The notes below the pieces were generated by a model. The model worked only from the letters and a program-made list of their open reading frames with translations. It had not been told where the DNA came from and searched no databases. From the NCBI RefSeq assembly GCF_003402975.1, contig NZ_QURB01000003.1, forward strand, positions 1-64,000: a stretch of 64,000 nucleotides of DNA, read 5' to 3'. The position numbers and the translations under genes are program-made. The first letter of the stretch is position 1. Each line of letters opens with the position of its first letter. Source of the stretch: Brumimicrobium aurantiacum. GTDB taxonomy: Bacteria > Bacteroidota > Bacteroidia > Flavobacteriales_D > Crocinitomicaceae. This document shows, piece by piece, positions 1 to 9,600 of this stretch.

Positions 1-77
1 GTACAATACAGAAAGATTACATTCATCTCTAGGGTATGTTTCCCCTCTAGAAATGGAAATTAAGTTAAGAGGGAAAA

Positions 78-2687
78 TTAATAAAGTGGCTTGATAAAAT
101 TTGTCACAAAATTAGTAGGAATTCCAGTTCCAACCGGTACCAATTGATTACCGTATGTTCCATCCCAACCAGTATTATGGTCGTTCGATTCAAATAGGAT
201 TTCACCCCATCTATTGTACACTTGGAATTTGTAATCATTTACGTCAAATCCAGCAACAAATACAGGTTTGAATGTTTGATTCAACTCATCATTGTCAGGA
301 GTAAACGCATTTGGAACAAAGTAAACCAACTCTTGGAATACATTAATCAGAATGTTCGCGCTATCTAAACAACCATATTGAGAAGAAGCAGTCAACCAAA
401 CTTTATAAGTTGTTGATTCACTAATATCAAACTGGTGTGTTGGATGAACAGTATTCACGATTGGAGAACCGTCTCCAAAATCCCATTCGTAAGAAACCGC
501 CCCAGTTGTGTAGTTACTGAAGTCAACTTCACCTGAGCTAAAGTTGTCCAATAAAGTTGGGTCTGATGAGAAATCAGCCTCTGGCGGCATATCACCAATT
601 GTGAATTTACGTGTTACGAAAGTAACGTTACCACAATCGTCAGTCACACTGTATGTACGAACTACGTTCTCAGGACAGAATCCTCCATCAGAAACATCAC
701 TAACCCATTCGACGATTGGTGTTCCACAGTTATCCGCAGCATCAGAAACTAGTGTAGAGTCTGGTGCAGGTAAAACAGCTAATTGTACACTTGGGAGGTT
801 ACTTGCTGTTGGAGGTGTATCATCGTTAACCACGATAACTTGTACCTCTGTTGATGTGTTACCACAGTCGTCAGTTATAGTCCATGTTCTTGTAATTGTT
901 TCTGGACATGTAAGACCGTCAGTTGTTTCTACACCTTGTAAGACACCTGAACCAAGACAATTGTCAGTATAGTTTAGGGAAACCATTGGTGGAATCTCTG
1001 ATGGACATTGTAGTGTTAAATCAGCCGGTGCTGGATCAATTACCGGAGCAAGTGTGTCATTCACAGTGATCACTTGAGTTCTTGTTACAGAATTACCACA
1101 AGAATCTGTAACCGTCCATGTTCTTGTTAATACTTCAGGACATGTTGTTCCACTCGAAGTTTCTGTCCCTAAAAGGGTTCCGCTTCCTAAGCAATTGTCA
1201 GACCAATTTAAACTTGCTATTGGCGGTATTTGTGATGGACAATCAACAAACAAGTCTGCAGGTGCGGGGTCCATTGTTGGAGTAGTTGTATCGTGGACCA
1301 CAATGATGTGTTCAATTTCTACATAATTACAAGAGTCAGAAACATGATAAGTTCTTGTTATTGTTTCTGGACAAGTATTTCCGTCTGTTGTTTCGTCAAA
1401 GAAAGTTACAGTTGGTGAAGCTGTATAATCATCAGTTACATTAGTGATAATTGATGGATCTGGTGCTGGAATATCAGCATAACACTGAACAAAAGTTGTG
1501 TCTGGAGTAGTTGCACTTGGCAATGAATCAATAGTTACAATTACTTCATGTGGACATGAAATGTTTGAAGAAATCCATCCACAGTTTAGTCCTGGATTAA
1601 CTACATTTAAAGATGTTGCTTGGCAAACAAAGTCAGCAGATGTATTTGTGTCGTTACTACCGTTTCTTGATAAACTATATGCTACTCCACCTACTGTAGA
1701 ACATACCGAGCTACAGCTGTTTCCAGTCCATTCTGTACCTAATGAAAGGGTATAACCATTAACTGTTGGACTAAACCCTGCTAGTTGTGCTTGCGTCCAT
1801 CCCCATGAAATGAAATCAACAATATCACCTACGTCATTTACTACAGCAACCCATCCTGGTTGATTTGGATTCCACTGAATATTGTTCCCCCAATAAGAGG
1901 TTATAGAAGATCCTGATACATCTGATTTAGATAGAATCGAGCATGGTGAAAAACTATTAGGTAAGTTCCAAGTAATTGAGTTAACCGAGTTAATACTTGA
2001 ATATGAAGCACTAATTGCAACAAACCAACCAGTGGTATTTACAGGATTACTGTAAAGGTTTGAGATCTCAATATAGTCTGCAGTTTGATCACCTGGAAAT
2101 CCATGTAACCCAGCCTCTGTAATTAGTATAGAACCTTGAGATCCGCCTGAAGTTACTGTACCCGTGACTTGCATATAAAGTGTATCATCTTGTGTCATTG
2201 GTGGTGATGTATATGCTGAGTCGGTAGAAAGTTGGTTACCTCCAACTTCACTGTCCCACCAAGCAAGATTTGTTGAGGTGTCTCCTGTTGCACTAAAGTT
2301 AGCTTGTGTTCCGTAACATACAAAAGTATTTGCAGTGATTATAGGATCTTCAATCACTTCTATCATAAAAGTGTCTGTAACAACAGTTGTAGGACAAGTT
2401 GAACATCTAGCTTCTACAGTATAAGTTTCTGTTGCAACTGGTGTAGAAATATACATTGTTGCAGTAGACCAAGCTTGAACAATTGCGTTAGCAGCATTTT
2501 TTACTTGATATTCGTAGTTCCCTGTACAGTTTCCTGGGGAAACAAAATGAATAGTGTCAGTTGTTCCTTCACAAAACCCAAGTATTTGTGGGTTCGGATC
2601 TACATGGGTTGGTCCACACTGGGAGGAAGCGTAATTTGCTACACCAAGTAGAAAGAAGGTTAATATTAGTTTATAAAGTGCCTTCAT
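78..2687 (-). CDS. Large secreted HYR/PKD/lamin-tail protein with incomplete gliding-type C-terminal domain
   Basis: Secreted surface protein of 869 residues, not a named family. Seen: signal peptide (residues 1-23, ending ASSQ); an Ig-like region; a lamin-tail-like domain at about 185-330 (starts GSILITEAG, has DYIEISN); four HYR-like repeats at about 385-695, each with a CPE-x-xxRTY/W and TDxCGN pattern; a PKD domain at about 700-785 (YEWDFGDGS); and from about 788 the start of the gliding-motility-associated C-terminal (CHU_C) domain (FVPNAFTPD, YNRWGEILFES, GWDGTYGN). That domain targets proteins to the type IX secretion system. Odd: after VPVGT the expected 20-25 residue end of the domain is missing and is replaced by an unrelated tail ending FIKPLY. 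No single frameshift within the visible bases restores it. The gene follows the 123-residue secreted protein with a 2-base gap, so the two are probably cotranscribed. Function is inferred as adhesion or matrix; substrate unknown. Confidence 0.85.
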   Translation of the reverse strand: MKALYKLILTFFLLGVANYASSQCGPTHVDPNPQILGFCEGTTDTIHFVSPGNCTGNYEYQVKNAANAIVQAWSTATMYISTPVATETYTVEARCSTCPTTVVTDTFMIEVIEDPIITANTFVCYGTQANFSATGDTSTNLAWWDSEVGGNQLSTDSAYTSPPMTQDDTLYMQVTGTVTSGGSQGSILITEAGLHGFPGDQTADYIEISNLYSNPVNTTGWFVAISASYSSINSVNSITWNLPNSFSPCSILSKSDVSGSSITSYWGNNIQWNPNQPGWVAVVNDVGDIVDFISWGWTQAQLAGFSPTVNGYTLSLGTEWTGNSCSSVCSTVGGVAYSLSRNGSNDTNTSADFVCQATSLNVVNPGLNCGWISSNISCPHEVIVTIDSLPSATTPDTTFVQCYADIPAPDPSIITNVTDDYTASPTVTFFDETTDGNTCPETITRTYHVSDSCNYVEIEHIIVVHDTTTPTMDPAPADLFVDCPSQIPPIASLNWSDNCLGSGTLLGTETSSGTTCPEVLTRTWTVTDSCGNSVTRTQVITVNDTLAPVIDPAPADLTLQCPSEIPPMVSLNYTDNCLGSGVLQGVETTDGLTCPETITRTWTITDDCGNTSTEVQVIVVNDDTPPTASNLPSVQLAVLPAPDSTLVSDAADNCGTPIVEWVSDVSDGGFCPENVVRTYSVTDDCGNVTFVTRKFTIGDMPPEADFSSDPTLLDNFSSGEVDFSNYTTGAVSYEWDFGDGSPIVNTVHPTHQFDISESTTYKVWLTASSQYGCLDSANILINVFQELVYFVPNAFTPDNDELNQTFKPVFVAGFDVNDYKFQVYNRWGEILFESNDHNTGWDGTYGNQLVPVGTGIPTNFVTNFIKPLY

Positions 2688-2689
2688 AA

Positions 2690-3061
2690 TTACTGTGTTA
2701 TTTTATTGATATTTTCAAAGTCTTCTTCAAACATTGTTAAGTTCAGTTGAAGCTTCTCTGCCTTAAGAAGTGTCTCCTTAAAATTGGCATAAAGCTCATC
2801 TGTACTTGTACCATTTTCGTCGGCAATGTAAATCTTATTCATATGTGAATATAAATCTTTTAGTACATAACCGGATGTTTCTGAAATTGGCTCGTCGATA
2901 TGAAACGATTGTTGTCGAAGAATATCTTCCACTGACATTTTACACTCAGTGTATTTTGTTGGTTCATTTTGACTAAATCCAAATGAGCAAATCATTAGAA
3001 AAGTAGATAAAACTGTTAGTTTTATTGTGTTTGTGCTGATTGTTGAGAAATTAAATTTCAT
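2690..3061 (-). CDS. Small secreted protein of unknown function
   Basis: A 123-residue protein I do not recognise. Seen: an N-terminal signal sequence (hydrophobic about residues 14-30, cleavage likely after FGFSQ) and a mature part of about 92 mostly charged, probably helical residues with a single cysteine in TECKMS. There is no lipobox. It is transcribed just ahead of the 869-residue surface protein with only two bases between stop and start, so the pair is very likely one transcript and the products may act together at the cell surface. The start ATG at 3061 gives a normal signal peptide. Function cannot be stated. Confidence 0.75.
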   Translation of the reverse strand: MKFNFSTISTNTIKLTVLSTFLMICSFGFSQNEPTKYTECKMSVEDILRQQSFHIDEPISETSGYVLKDLYSHMNKIYIADENGTSTDELYANFKETLLKAEKLQLNLTMFEEDFENINKITQ

Positions 3062-3159
3062 ATAGTTAATTGTTTAGTTTTTATCTTAACGCTCATTTTA
3101 TGATTAGGGTTGCTTATTTTTATTACAATTATTTTTATTAGTGAACTGAAATATTACCT

Positions 3160-4059
3160 CTAATGTTTAGGTTTTTTGGTTTTTCTAAAAGGAGCTATTA
3201 ATTGTTGGAAAAATCCTTTTGCATAATGTTCATCATCCTCAAATCCCAACTCTATGTCTCTTCCATCATAGGGAATGTAATTGGTTTTAAATAAATAATC
3301 CCAAATACTTAATGAAATTCCATAATTCATTCCGTAAGGATGAGATTTAGGTAATTCTTTTGCATGATGCCAAATATGCATTTTTGGATTATTGAAAATG
3401 TATTTCAAAGGACCGTAATCCCATCCAATATTTGCGTGATTTAAATGGCCAATTGCAACTGCAGATGTGTACACAATAAATGCGAGATGTAACTCAAAAC
3501 CAAAGAGCATAGAGAGAGAAATGTATTTAACAGAATTGTAAACTAATGTTTCTCCGAAATGATACCTCATGTGAGCTGCAAATCCCATTTCTTTAACTGA
3601 GTGGTGAACTTTATGGATATTCCACAAAAAAGGAACACGATGTAACATAACATGAACACACCATTGAATAAAATCAGCAATAATGAAGAACAAAAACAGC
3701 TGCCATGCCCAGTGTAATTTTGATAAATCGATTAAATTTCCTCCTTCATAGCCTAAAGGTTTTAGGGCATCATTTAGGAATTGAACAGTAACCGAAGATA
3801 AAGCTGTGTAAAGTAAAAGGTTGAAAAGAAAAAAATTGAAGAACATATAAAAAGTATCCAAGAAGAAATCTTTTCGGAAAGCTTTCTGGTATTTTCGCCA
3901 TGGATTAATTAATTCTAAAATCCATACCAATAGGGAGATAAAAATTACAAAATAGAAAAAATTCACACCATTTTCAGGAAATGGATTCTTTAGCGTATTC
4001 AAAAAATAAGATGCATAATTCTTATACGTTTTGGTGAATAAATCTATGTAATCAATCAT
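3160..4059 (-). CDS. Fatty acid hydroxylase / sterol desaturase superfamily membrane protein
   Basis: Integral membrane di-iron oxygenase of the fatty acid hydroxylase superfamily, 299 residues. Seen: hydrophobic segments at about 33-52, 70-95, 118-135 and 175-205, and the histidine clusters that bind the di-iron centre: H136-x3-H140, H149-x2-H152-H153, H205-x2-H208 and H228-x2-H231-H232. Members hydroxylate or desaturate lipids, sterols or carotenoids using O2 at the membrane; the substrate here is unknown. It stands as a single gene, followed on the same strand after 98 bases by the small secreted protein gene. Start ATG at 4059. Length and motifs are complete, with no sign of damage. Confidence 0.88.
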   Translation of the reverse strand: MIDYIDLFTKTYKNYASYFLNTLKNPFPENGVNFFYFVIFISLLVWILELINPWRKYQKAFRKDFFLDTFYMFFNFFLFNLLLYTALSSVTVQFLNDALKPLGYEGGNLIDLSKLHWAWQLFLFFIIADFIQWCVHVMLHRVPFLWNIHKVHHSVKEMGFAAHMRYHFGETLVYNSVKYISLSMLFGFELHLAFIVYTSAVAIGHLNHANIGWDYGPLKYIFNNPKMHIWHHAKELPKSHPYGMNYGISLSIWDYLFKTNYIPYDGRDIELGFEDDEHYAKGFFQQLIAPFRKTKKPKH

Positions 4060-4146
4060 AATTCAAAAGGGTTTATGAAAAGCAAAGTTGTTGAAAATAC
4101 CTTCGATTATCTGTAACATATATTACCTTAAATAGTTTAAAAAAGA

Positions 4147-4173
4147 AAAGCCCCGAATTTTATTCGAGGCTTT
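4147..4173 (-). terminator. Intrinsic terminator behind the SPFH gene
   Basis: Hairpin with 12-base arms at 4147-4158 and 4162-4173 (core GCC-x-CGAAT) with one mismatch and a 3-base loop. On the minus strand it is followed by a T-rich run (4133-4146), and it lies 20 bases after the stop of the SPFH gene. Confidence 0.75.
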
Positions 4174-4192
4174 AACTAAATTAATTCTTTAA

Positions 4193-5032
4193 TTAGTTGG
4201 ATTTCAAAATGCTTAATGATTTATCACCAAATACGTTGTTTGAACCATAAGGTGATCCACCACCGTCCCATTTTTCCCACTTTTTCAACTCAATGTATTG
4301 TGGGTTTTTCGCAATTTGTTCGGCCTCCAATCTAATTGCTTCTGCTTTAAATTTTGCAGAAATAATTAAAGATGAATCTCCACGTGCTTTTTCAATTCGA
4401 GCATTCGCTAAATATTCTTGTTCTTTTTGCTTCTCTTTAGCGGTAAGGTTTCTCTGCTTTTGAGTTTCCTTTTCTTCAATTTGATCTGCAATGTTGGTTG
4501 GTAGATTAACGTCAGCAATCTCAACATAATTTAGATTTAGGAAGTTTCCATCAAAATCCTTTTCTAAAATAGCTTCGATTTCGCCTTCTAAAGCTTCTCT
4601 TTTTGATGCATATACTTGCTCGTAAGTATAACGTCCAATAACATCTTTAATCGCACCTTTAGATTTGTCATCAATGAAAATCGTATAATTTTCACGATGT
4701 TTCATGTGTAAATTCGCAACCTTTGAAGGGATAATGTTGTAGTTAACAGATATTTCAACAGTTACATCTGTACCATTGATATCCATTACTTTTTGAACAT
4801 ATTGCTTTGATTTGTTAACCACTTCGTAATTAATCATTTTATTCCATGGAAGAATGAAATATGTACCTTCTACATAAACTTCTTCTTCAGTAATACTTGG
4901 AGAGTTGAATGGTTTAAATACAAATCCTTGTTCTCCTGGTTTTACATCTACCCACGAATTAAAAAATATTACAAATGCAATTAATGCAACCACTCCGATT
5001 GCTACATACCTCACCATGTGTTTAGTTTCCAT
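4193..5032 (-). CDS. SPFH / band 7 (prohibitin-like) membrane protein
   Basis: Member of the stomatin/prohibitin/flotillin/HflKC family, 279 residues. Seen: one N-terminal transmembrane helix at about 8-25, then the SPFH domain at about 28-200 (WVDVKPGEQGFVFKP start, YEQVYASKREALEGEI in the middle) and a charged coiled-coil segment at about 185-245 rich in E, K, Q and A, with a short glycine-rich end. These proteins form large ring-like membrane assemblies that organise lipids and often regulate proteases such as FtsH. The gene overlaps the end of the upstream small membrane protein by 11 bases, so the two are translationally linked and probably work together. A terminator follows the stop. 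Confidence 0.85.
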   Translation of the reverse strand: METKHMVRYVAIGVVALIAFVIFFNSWVDVKPGEQGFVFKPFNSPSITEEEVYVEGTYFILPWNKMINYEVVNKSKQYVQKVMDINGTDVTVEISVNYNIIPSKVANLHMKHRENYTIFIDDKSKGAIKDVIGRYTYEQVYASKREALEGEIEAILEKDFDGNFLNLNYVEIADVNLPTNIADQIEEKETQKQRNLTAKEKQKEQEYLANARIEKARGDSSLIISAKFKAEAIRLEAEQIAKNPQYIELKKWEKWDGGGSPYGSNNVFGDKSLSILKSN

Positions 5033-5222
5033 ACCTGTCTTTTTTTCCTTTTCTAACGATATAATCGATTGTTAAATAAATTATTGCAATTAATGCGATC
5101 AACACCAAAATCTTGATGAAAGGTGGTGATTTAAACAAATATCGAATAGAAATGTAAATGGAACCTCCGATAATCACGGAACCAAATATTATTCTAAAAA
5201 TCTGTCTGTTTCTAACACTCAT
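5022..5222 (-). CDS. Small two-helix membrane protein coupled to the SPFH gene
   Basis: A 66-residue membrane protein without a recognised family. Seen: two hydrophobic segments at about 9-27 and 34-52 and a positively charged tail (RKGKKDRYGN). I chose the ATG at 5222 over an in-frame TTG nine bases upstream. Its 3' end overlaps the SPFH gene start by 11 bases. The shared promoter and the overlap suggest it is a partner or assembly factor of the SPFH protein; this is inferred from position only. Confidence 0.72.
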   Translation of the reverse strand: MSVRNRQIFRIIFGSVIIGGSIYISIRYLFKSPPFIKILVLIALIAIIYLTIDYIVRKGKKDRYGN

Positions 5223-5241
5223 ATACTGCAATTCTAATCGT

Positions 5242-5271
5242 CAAATATAGTATATTCTAAATTCTTACCAA
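5242..5271 (-). promoter_or_regulatory. Flavobacterial-type promoter for the SPFH operon
   Basis: Read on the minus strand, TTG at 5271-5269 and TATATTTG at 5249-5242 are separated by 19 bases, a full match to the flavobacterial TTG-N(17-23)-TAnnTTTG consensus. The ATG of the small membrane protein follows 19 bases after the -7 element. Confidence 0.7.
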
Positions 5272-5354
5272 TGTAAGATAATGAATTAAAGTCGCTTTTA
5301 TTTTAAAGCAATAGCAAATTTGATGTGTTAGCTTTTCAAAATCGAAAAATGAAA

Positions 5355-6266
5355 TTATTTTTTAGATTTGAATTTTCTGTAAATAGAAAATAAAATTCTA
5401 AACCAAAACGGAGAGTGGTCCCAAGAATAGTTATAATATTCTATGTCTTGTCCGTTAAATCTTTGATTGAAAAATTGAATTCCTTTGACGCGTGATCCGC
5501 CAAAATCAATTGTACAGTTTTGACTAAATCCAAATTCAATAAAATGATTCATTAAAGCGTACATAGCACCATTGGACTGAAGGTCTTCATATGCTGTTCC
5601 TTTTAAATATAGGAGAGAGCCATTAAATTTTAATCCAATTAAACCTCCTTTGAGTTTATTGCCTTCGAAAACACCAACTTTATATAAATATCCTATTTTT
5701 TCGGCTTTTTCAACAATATCAAATAAGTATTTAACCTCTTTAGTGGCGTAAAGTGGTAATTTCTTAGAGAGTTCCTTTGCAATTAGTTGTGAAAGTTCGG
5801 TAGTATTAATATTGTCTTCGCGAATTTCATAATTGTTTTGACTAAAACGCTTAATCATTCTTTTGGCTTGTGTTTTTAATTTAAAACTGTCCTGATCAAT
5901 ACTTTGAAAAACTCTTGTTTTAAAGGTTGTATTAGGCAGAATTGCCAACTTTGATTGTAAATCACCTTTTTTATACCGTTGGTGAAGTGATTGCTCAAAT
6001 TTATGCCAATCAATTTTTGAAATATTTCCTATGGGTTCGATATATCGTTGGAAAAGTGGAGGATAAACTCTTGTGACTCCTCCTTTGCGTACTACACCGA
6101 CTGGAATTGCAAATGAGTAATCTTCAGCGATGTAAGCTTCCCAATCAATAGCTGTTGCGTCAAGGTAGAAAGAGCAAACATAAACACTTGAATGTGGAGT
6201 TTCAGAAACAAGCTGATCCCACCTTTCTCGATCTATTCTCTTTTGATTTATCCAATTTCCTGCCAT
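5355..6266 (-). CDS. FemAB/GNAT-like acyltransferase family protein
   Basis: A 303-residue protein whose layout resembles FemAB-like or GNAT acyltransferases. Seen: N-terminal WDQLV and a SSVYVCSFYLDA stretch of the type that opens such proteins, a region KGGLIGLKFNGSLLYLKGTAY at about 205-225 that fits the acceptor part of a GNAT fold, followed by NGAMYALMNHFIEFGF and DFGGSRVKGIQFFNQRF. Soluble, no signal peptide. In this phylum relatives are often linked to polysaccharide or peptidoglycan modification, but the substrate is not evident here. Start: ATG at 6266; a GTG two codons upstream is also possible. It stands alone and is divergent from the giant adhesin gene. Confidence 0.7.
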   Translation of the reverse strand: MAGNWINQKRIDRERWDQLVSETPHSSVYVCSFYLDATAIDWEAYIAEDYSFAIPVGVVRKGGVTRVYPPLFQRYIEPIGNISKIDWHKFEQSLHQRYKKGDLQSKLAILPNTTFKTRVFQSIDQDSFKLKTQAKRMIKRFSQNNYEIREDNINTTELSQLIAKELSKKLPLYATKEVKYLFDIVEKAEKIGYLYKVGVFEGNKLKGGLIGLKFNGSLLYLKGTAYEDLQSNGAMYALMNHFIEFGFSQNCTIDFGGSRVKGIQFFNQRFNGQDIEYYNYSWDHSPFWFRILFSIYRKFKSKK

Positions 6267-6654
6267 CTCCACTTGGAGCGAAGTTAATTATTTTCTCGAT
6301 TTAAAAATGACATAGGTTTATTTCTTTTCTGATTGTTCAAAGAATTTGTGCTGTTGTGAAGTATGGTTAATATTTCTGTTAAGGTAATGTGAAGTGTTAA
6401 TCGTAATTTTTTTTGGTTTATTCAGTGTATTGAATCGATTTCTCGATGCAGTATATTTAAGAATAAAGGTTTTAGTGAATTTTGGGCTGTTTTGTCTATA
6501 TGTTGATAGGTATTAAATTTTTATTATGATTCATTTTACCTTAATAAGCCTCCTTTATTCATTTTAAATTTGTTCAAAACTGAGTAGTAATTTCCTGTAG
6601 TTAACACGACTTTTAACTAACTACTATTCAGTATTTAGACAAATCAATTTTGAA
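6267..6654. other. Gene-free divergent region (388 bases) upstream of the giant adhesin
   Basis: No ORF of note on either strand. The stretch is very AT-rich. It contains a small inverted repeat ATCGA-TTTC-TCGAT at 6434-6447 and a candidate promoter for the adhesin gene: TTA at 6541-6543, 21 bases, then TAAATTTG at 6565-6572, which would give a 5' leader of roughly 75 bases. The small palindrome could be an operator, but nothing else supports this. Confidence 0.45.
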
Positions 6655-9600
6655 ATGTTTTTTAATGTAAAAAAGAGCAAATTTGCTAATGTATTATTGG
6701 TGTTATTGACCGTTGTTTTTGGTTGGTCAAATGCGTGGGGGCAAACGACGATTGCTAAAAATAGTTTTGAAACTTCAGGTGATACTTGGACTCCAATTAC
6801 CTTTTCTGTGTCTCCTTGTACCAATGGGTCGGATAGATGGGATTACTCAACTAATTTAAGCAGTATTAGTCCTAGTGATGGTTCACAATTTTGGGGAATT
6901 CAAGATCTAAATGGAAATTGTGGTGGAAGTGGATTCGAAACAATTACATTTCCATCTTTGAATGTAAGTGCATATACAAATGTTGAAATATCATTTGATT
7001 ATTATACAATTGGTTTCGACGGAACTGATGAGGTGGGTTATGAAATATGGGAAGATGGAGTAAGGGTTGTTAATTCAACGAGTCTCAATAAAAATACTGG
7101 CAGCTGGATTACTGAAACTCATAATGTAACAAATGGAGTTTCAGATGCTTATTTGGTTTTGAAAGTACAACAAGACGGTGGTTCTGATTATGCAGGTTTT
7201 GATAATGTTGAAGTAATAGGTACTTCCGCTGGTCCAACGTTAATAACCACTCCAACTTCACTTACAGATTTAAACTACGTAGTTGGAAATGGCCCTTCGG
7301 CGGTTCAATCTTTTGATTTGACAGGAGCTAATTTAGATGGAACGACAGATGTGGAATTATTGGCAGGTACAGGTTTTGAAATATCGACCAATAATTCAAC
7401 TTTTTCAGGATCTTTGAATTTAGGAGCTAGTACTTCACTTTCACAAACAATATACGTTCGATTGGAAAGTGGTTTAGGGGTAGGGAGTTATTCCGATATC
7501 GTTTGGATTTATGGTGGTGGAGCGACTGATGTTGAAGTTGATCTTGAAGGAGAAGTTTGGTTAACTGCACCGCCGTTGGTTTATTGTACTTCAAGCGCTT
7601 CGAATAATTGGAGTCAACACATTTCAAATGTAGAATTTGGTACAATAGATTTTGGCGCAGGCTCAAATGGATATGAAAATAATACTTCAATTTCGACGAA
7701 TGTTACAGTTGGACAAATTTACACTTTAACAGTTGAAAACGGCGCTCCATATAACAATGAAGAGATAAGTGTTTGGATCGACTGGAATCAAAATGGAGAT
7801 TTTACTGATGCCGGAGAAAAAGTTGTTAATCAATTGTATGCCGGTAATTTCTTAACAAATACAGATATCAATATCCCACTAACCGCTGGCATAGGTTCAA
7901 CGCGAATGAGGATTTCTATGCATAATTCTGGATCAATAACCTCTTGTGAGTCATATAACTACGGAGAAGTAGAAGATTACACAGTAAATGTAGTTCCTGC
8001 ATCTCCAACCCTTGATGTGAGCCCAACTTCACTTTCGGGACTTGATTATACTTTTGGTTCAGGACCCTCAACTGTACAATCATTTGAACTAACGGGAAGT
8101 AATTTAGATGGAACAGATGTAGAATTAATTACTATCATAGATGACTGTGAAATTTCACTATCCAACAATAGCGGTTTTGGTCATTATCTTAACCTACCTG
8201 CATACAATGGAAATGCAACAACAATTTATGTGAGATTAAAAGCAGGCTTGATGGTAGATAGTTATATAGATCAAGTATTAATTTCTGGTGGAGGGGTAGC
8301 AGCTGCCAATGAGCCTGAAGTTGATCTTGAGGGAGAAGTAACGCCCACTCCTTATGATGTGATTTTTGATGCAAATGGAGGGGCGGGAACAATGGCTAAT
8401 CAAACTATTATCTCAGGAGCGACAGAGAATTTAGACGCAAATACTTTTACAAGGTCAGGATATGTTTTTGATGGTTGGTCAACTACATCTAGTGGTACAG
8501 TTGATTATATGGATGGTGCTGCATATACAATGGGAAATAATGATGTTACATTATATGCTCTTTGGTCAGTTTATACTGGACCTTGTTTTGCTATGAATAC
8601 GCCTGATTTTACTGGTTCTTCAGGTTATACAGGAAGTGGTGATCCCGATTCTGGAGGTTCTCCAACATCAACGGTTAGATTAGCTTCGGGAAGTAATCCT
8701 GGTTCAATTTCTACAACTGCAACAGGAGTTACCTCAGGAGATATTTCAGTTGAGTTTAGAGCCAAAGGTTGGGATAGTAATGAATTACAAGTTACAGTTA
8801 CAGTTGATGGGACTTCTCAATTTATTTCTAATCTAAATTATAATGCTTTTGAAACGAGGACACTCTCATTTACTGGTGTTTCTGCAAATCCTGTAATTGA
8901 GTTTAGCACTGTTTCGGGTAAGAGGGTTCATATAGGAAATGTGGAAATATATTGTTTGGTGGCATCCCCAACCCTCACAACTTCCCCAGCATCGCTCACA
9001 GGCCTTAACTATGTCGTAGGAAATGGACCATCAACTGTGCAAAGTTTTGATTTAACAGGGAGTAATTTAGATGGAACGACAGATGTAGAATTATTGGCAG
9101 GAACAGGTTTTGAAATATCGACCAATAATTCAAATTTTTCAGGATCTTTGAATTTAGGAGCTAGTACTTCACTTTCACAAACAATATACGTTCGATTGGA
9201 AAGTGGTTTAGGAGTAGGGAGTTATTCCGATATCGTTTGGATTTATGGAGGTGGTGCAACTGATGTTGAAGTTGATCTTGAGGGAGAAGTAACGCCCACT
9301 CCTTATGATGTGATTTTTGATGCCAATGGTGGAACGGGAACAATGGCTAATCAAACAATTACCTCAGGAGCGACGGAGAATTTAGACGCAAATACTTTTA
9401 CAAGGTCAGGATATGTGTTTGATGGTTGGTCAACTACTTCTAGTGGTACAGTAGACTTTACAGATGGTGCTGCATATACAATGGGAAATAGCGATGTTAC
9501 ATTATATGCTGTTTGGTCAGTTTATACTGGGCCGTGTTTGGAAGATGATTTTAATAGTGGATATGGAAACTGGACAGAAGGAAGCGGTACTTACAATAAT

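Noticed and set aside
37-75. Hairpin-like CCCCTCT/AGAGGG at the left edge as terminator of the first gene
   Set aside because: The stem has a bulge and a large loop, and there is no T run.
544-972. 142-codon frame opposite the 869-residue protein gene
   Set aside because: Lies fully inside a well-supported gene with clear HYR and PKD domains; composition is that of a mirror frame.
1498-1755. 85-codon frame opposite the same gene
   Set aside because: No homology pattern or start context; shadow of the lamin-tail region.
7275-9531. Repeats as a CRISPR array or mobile element
   Set aside because: They lie in frame within one coding sequence and encode protein modules; spacing is not CRISPR-like.
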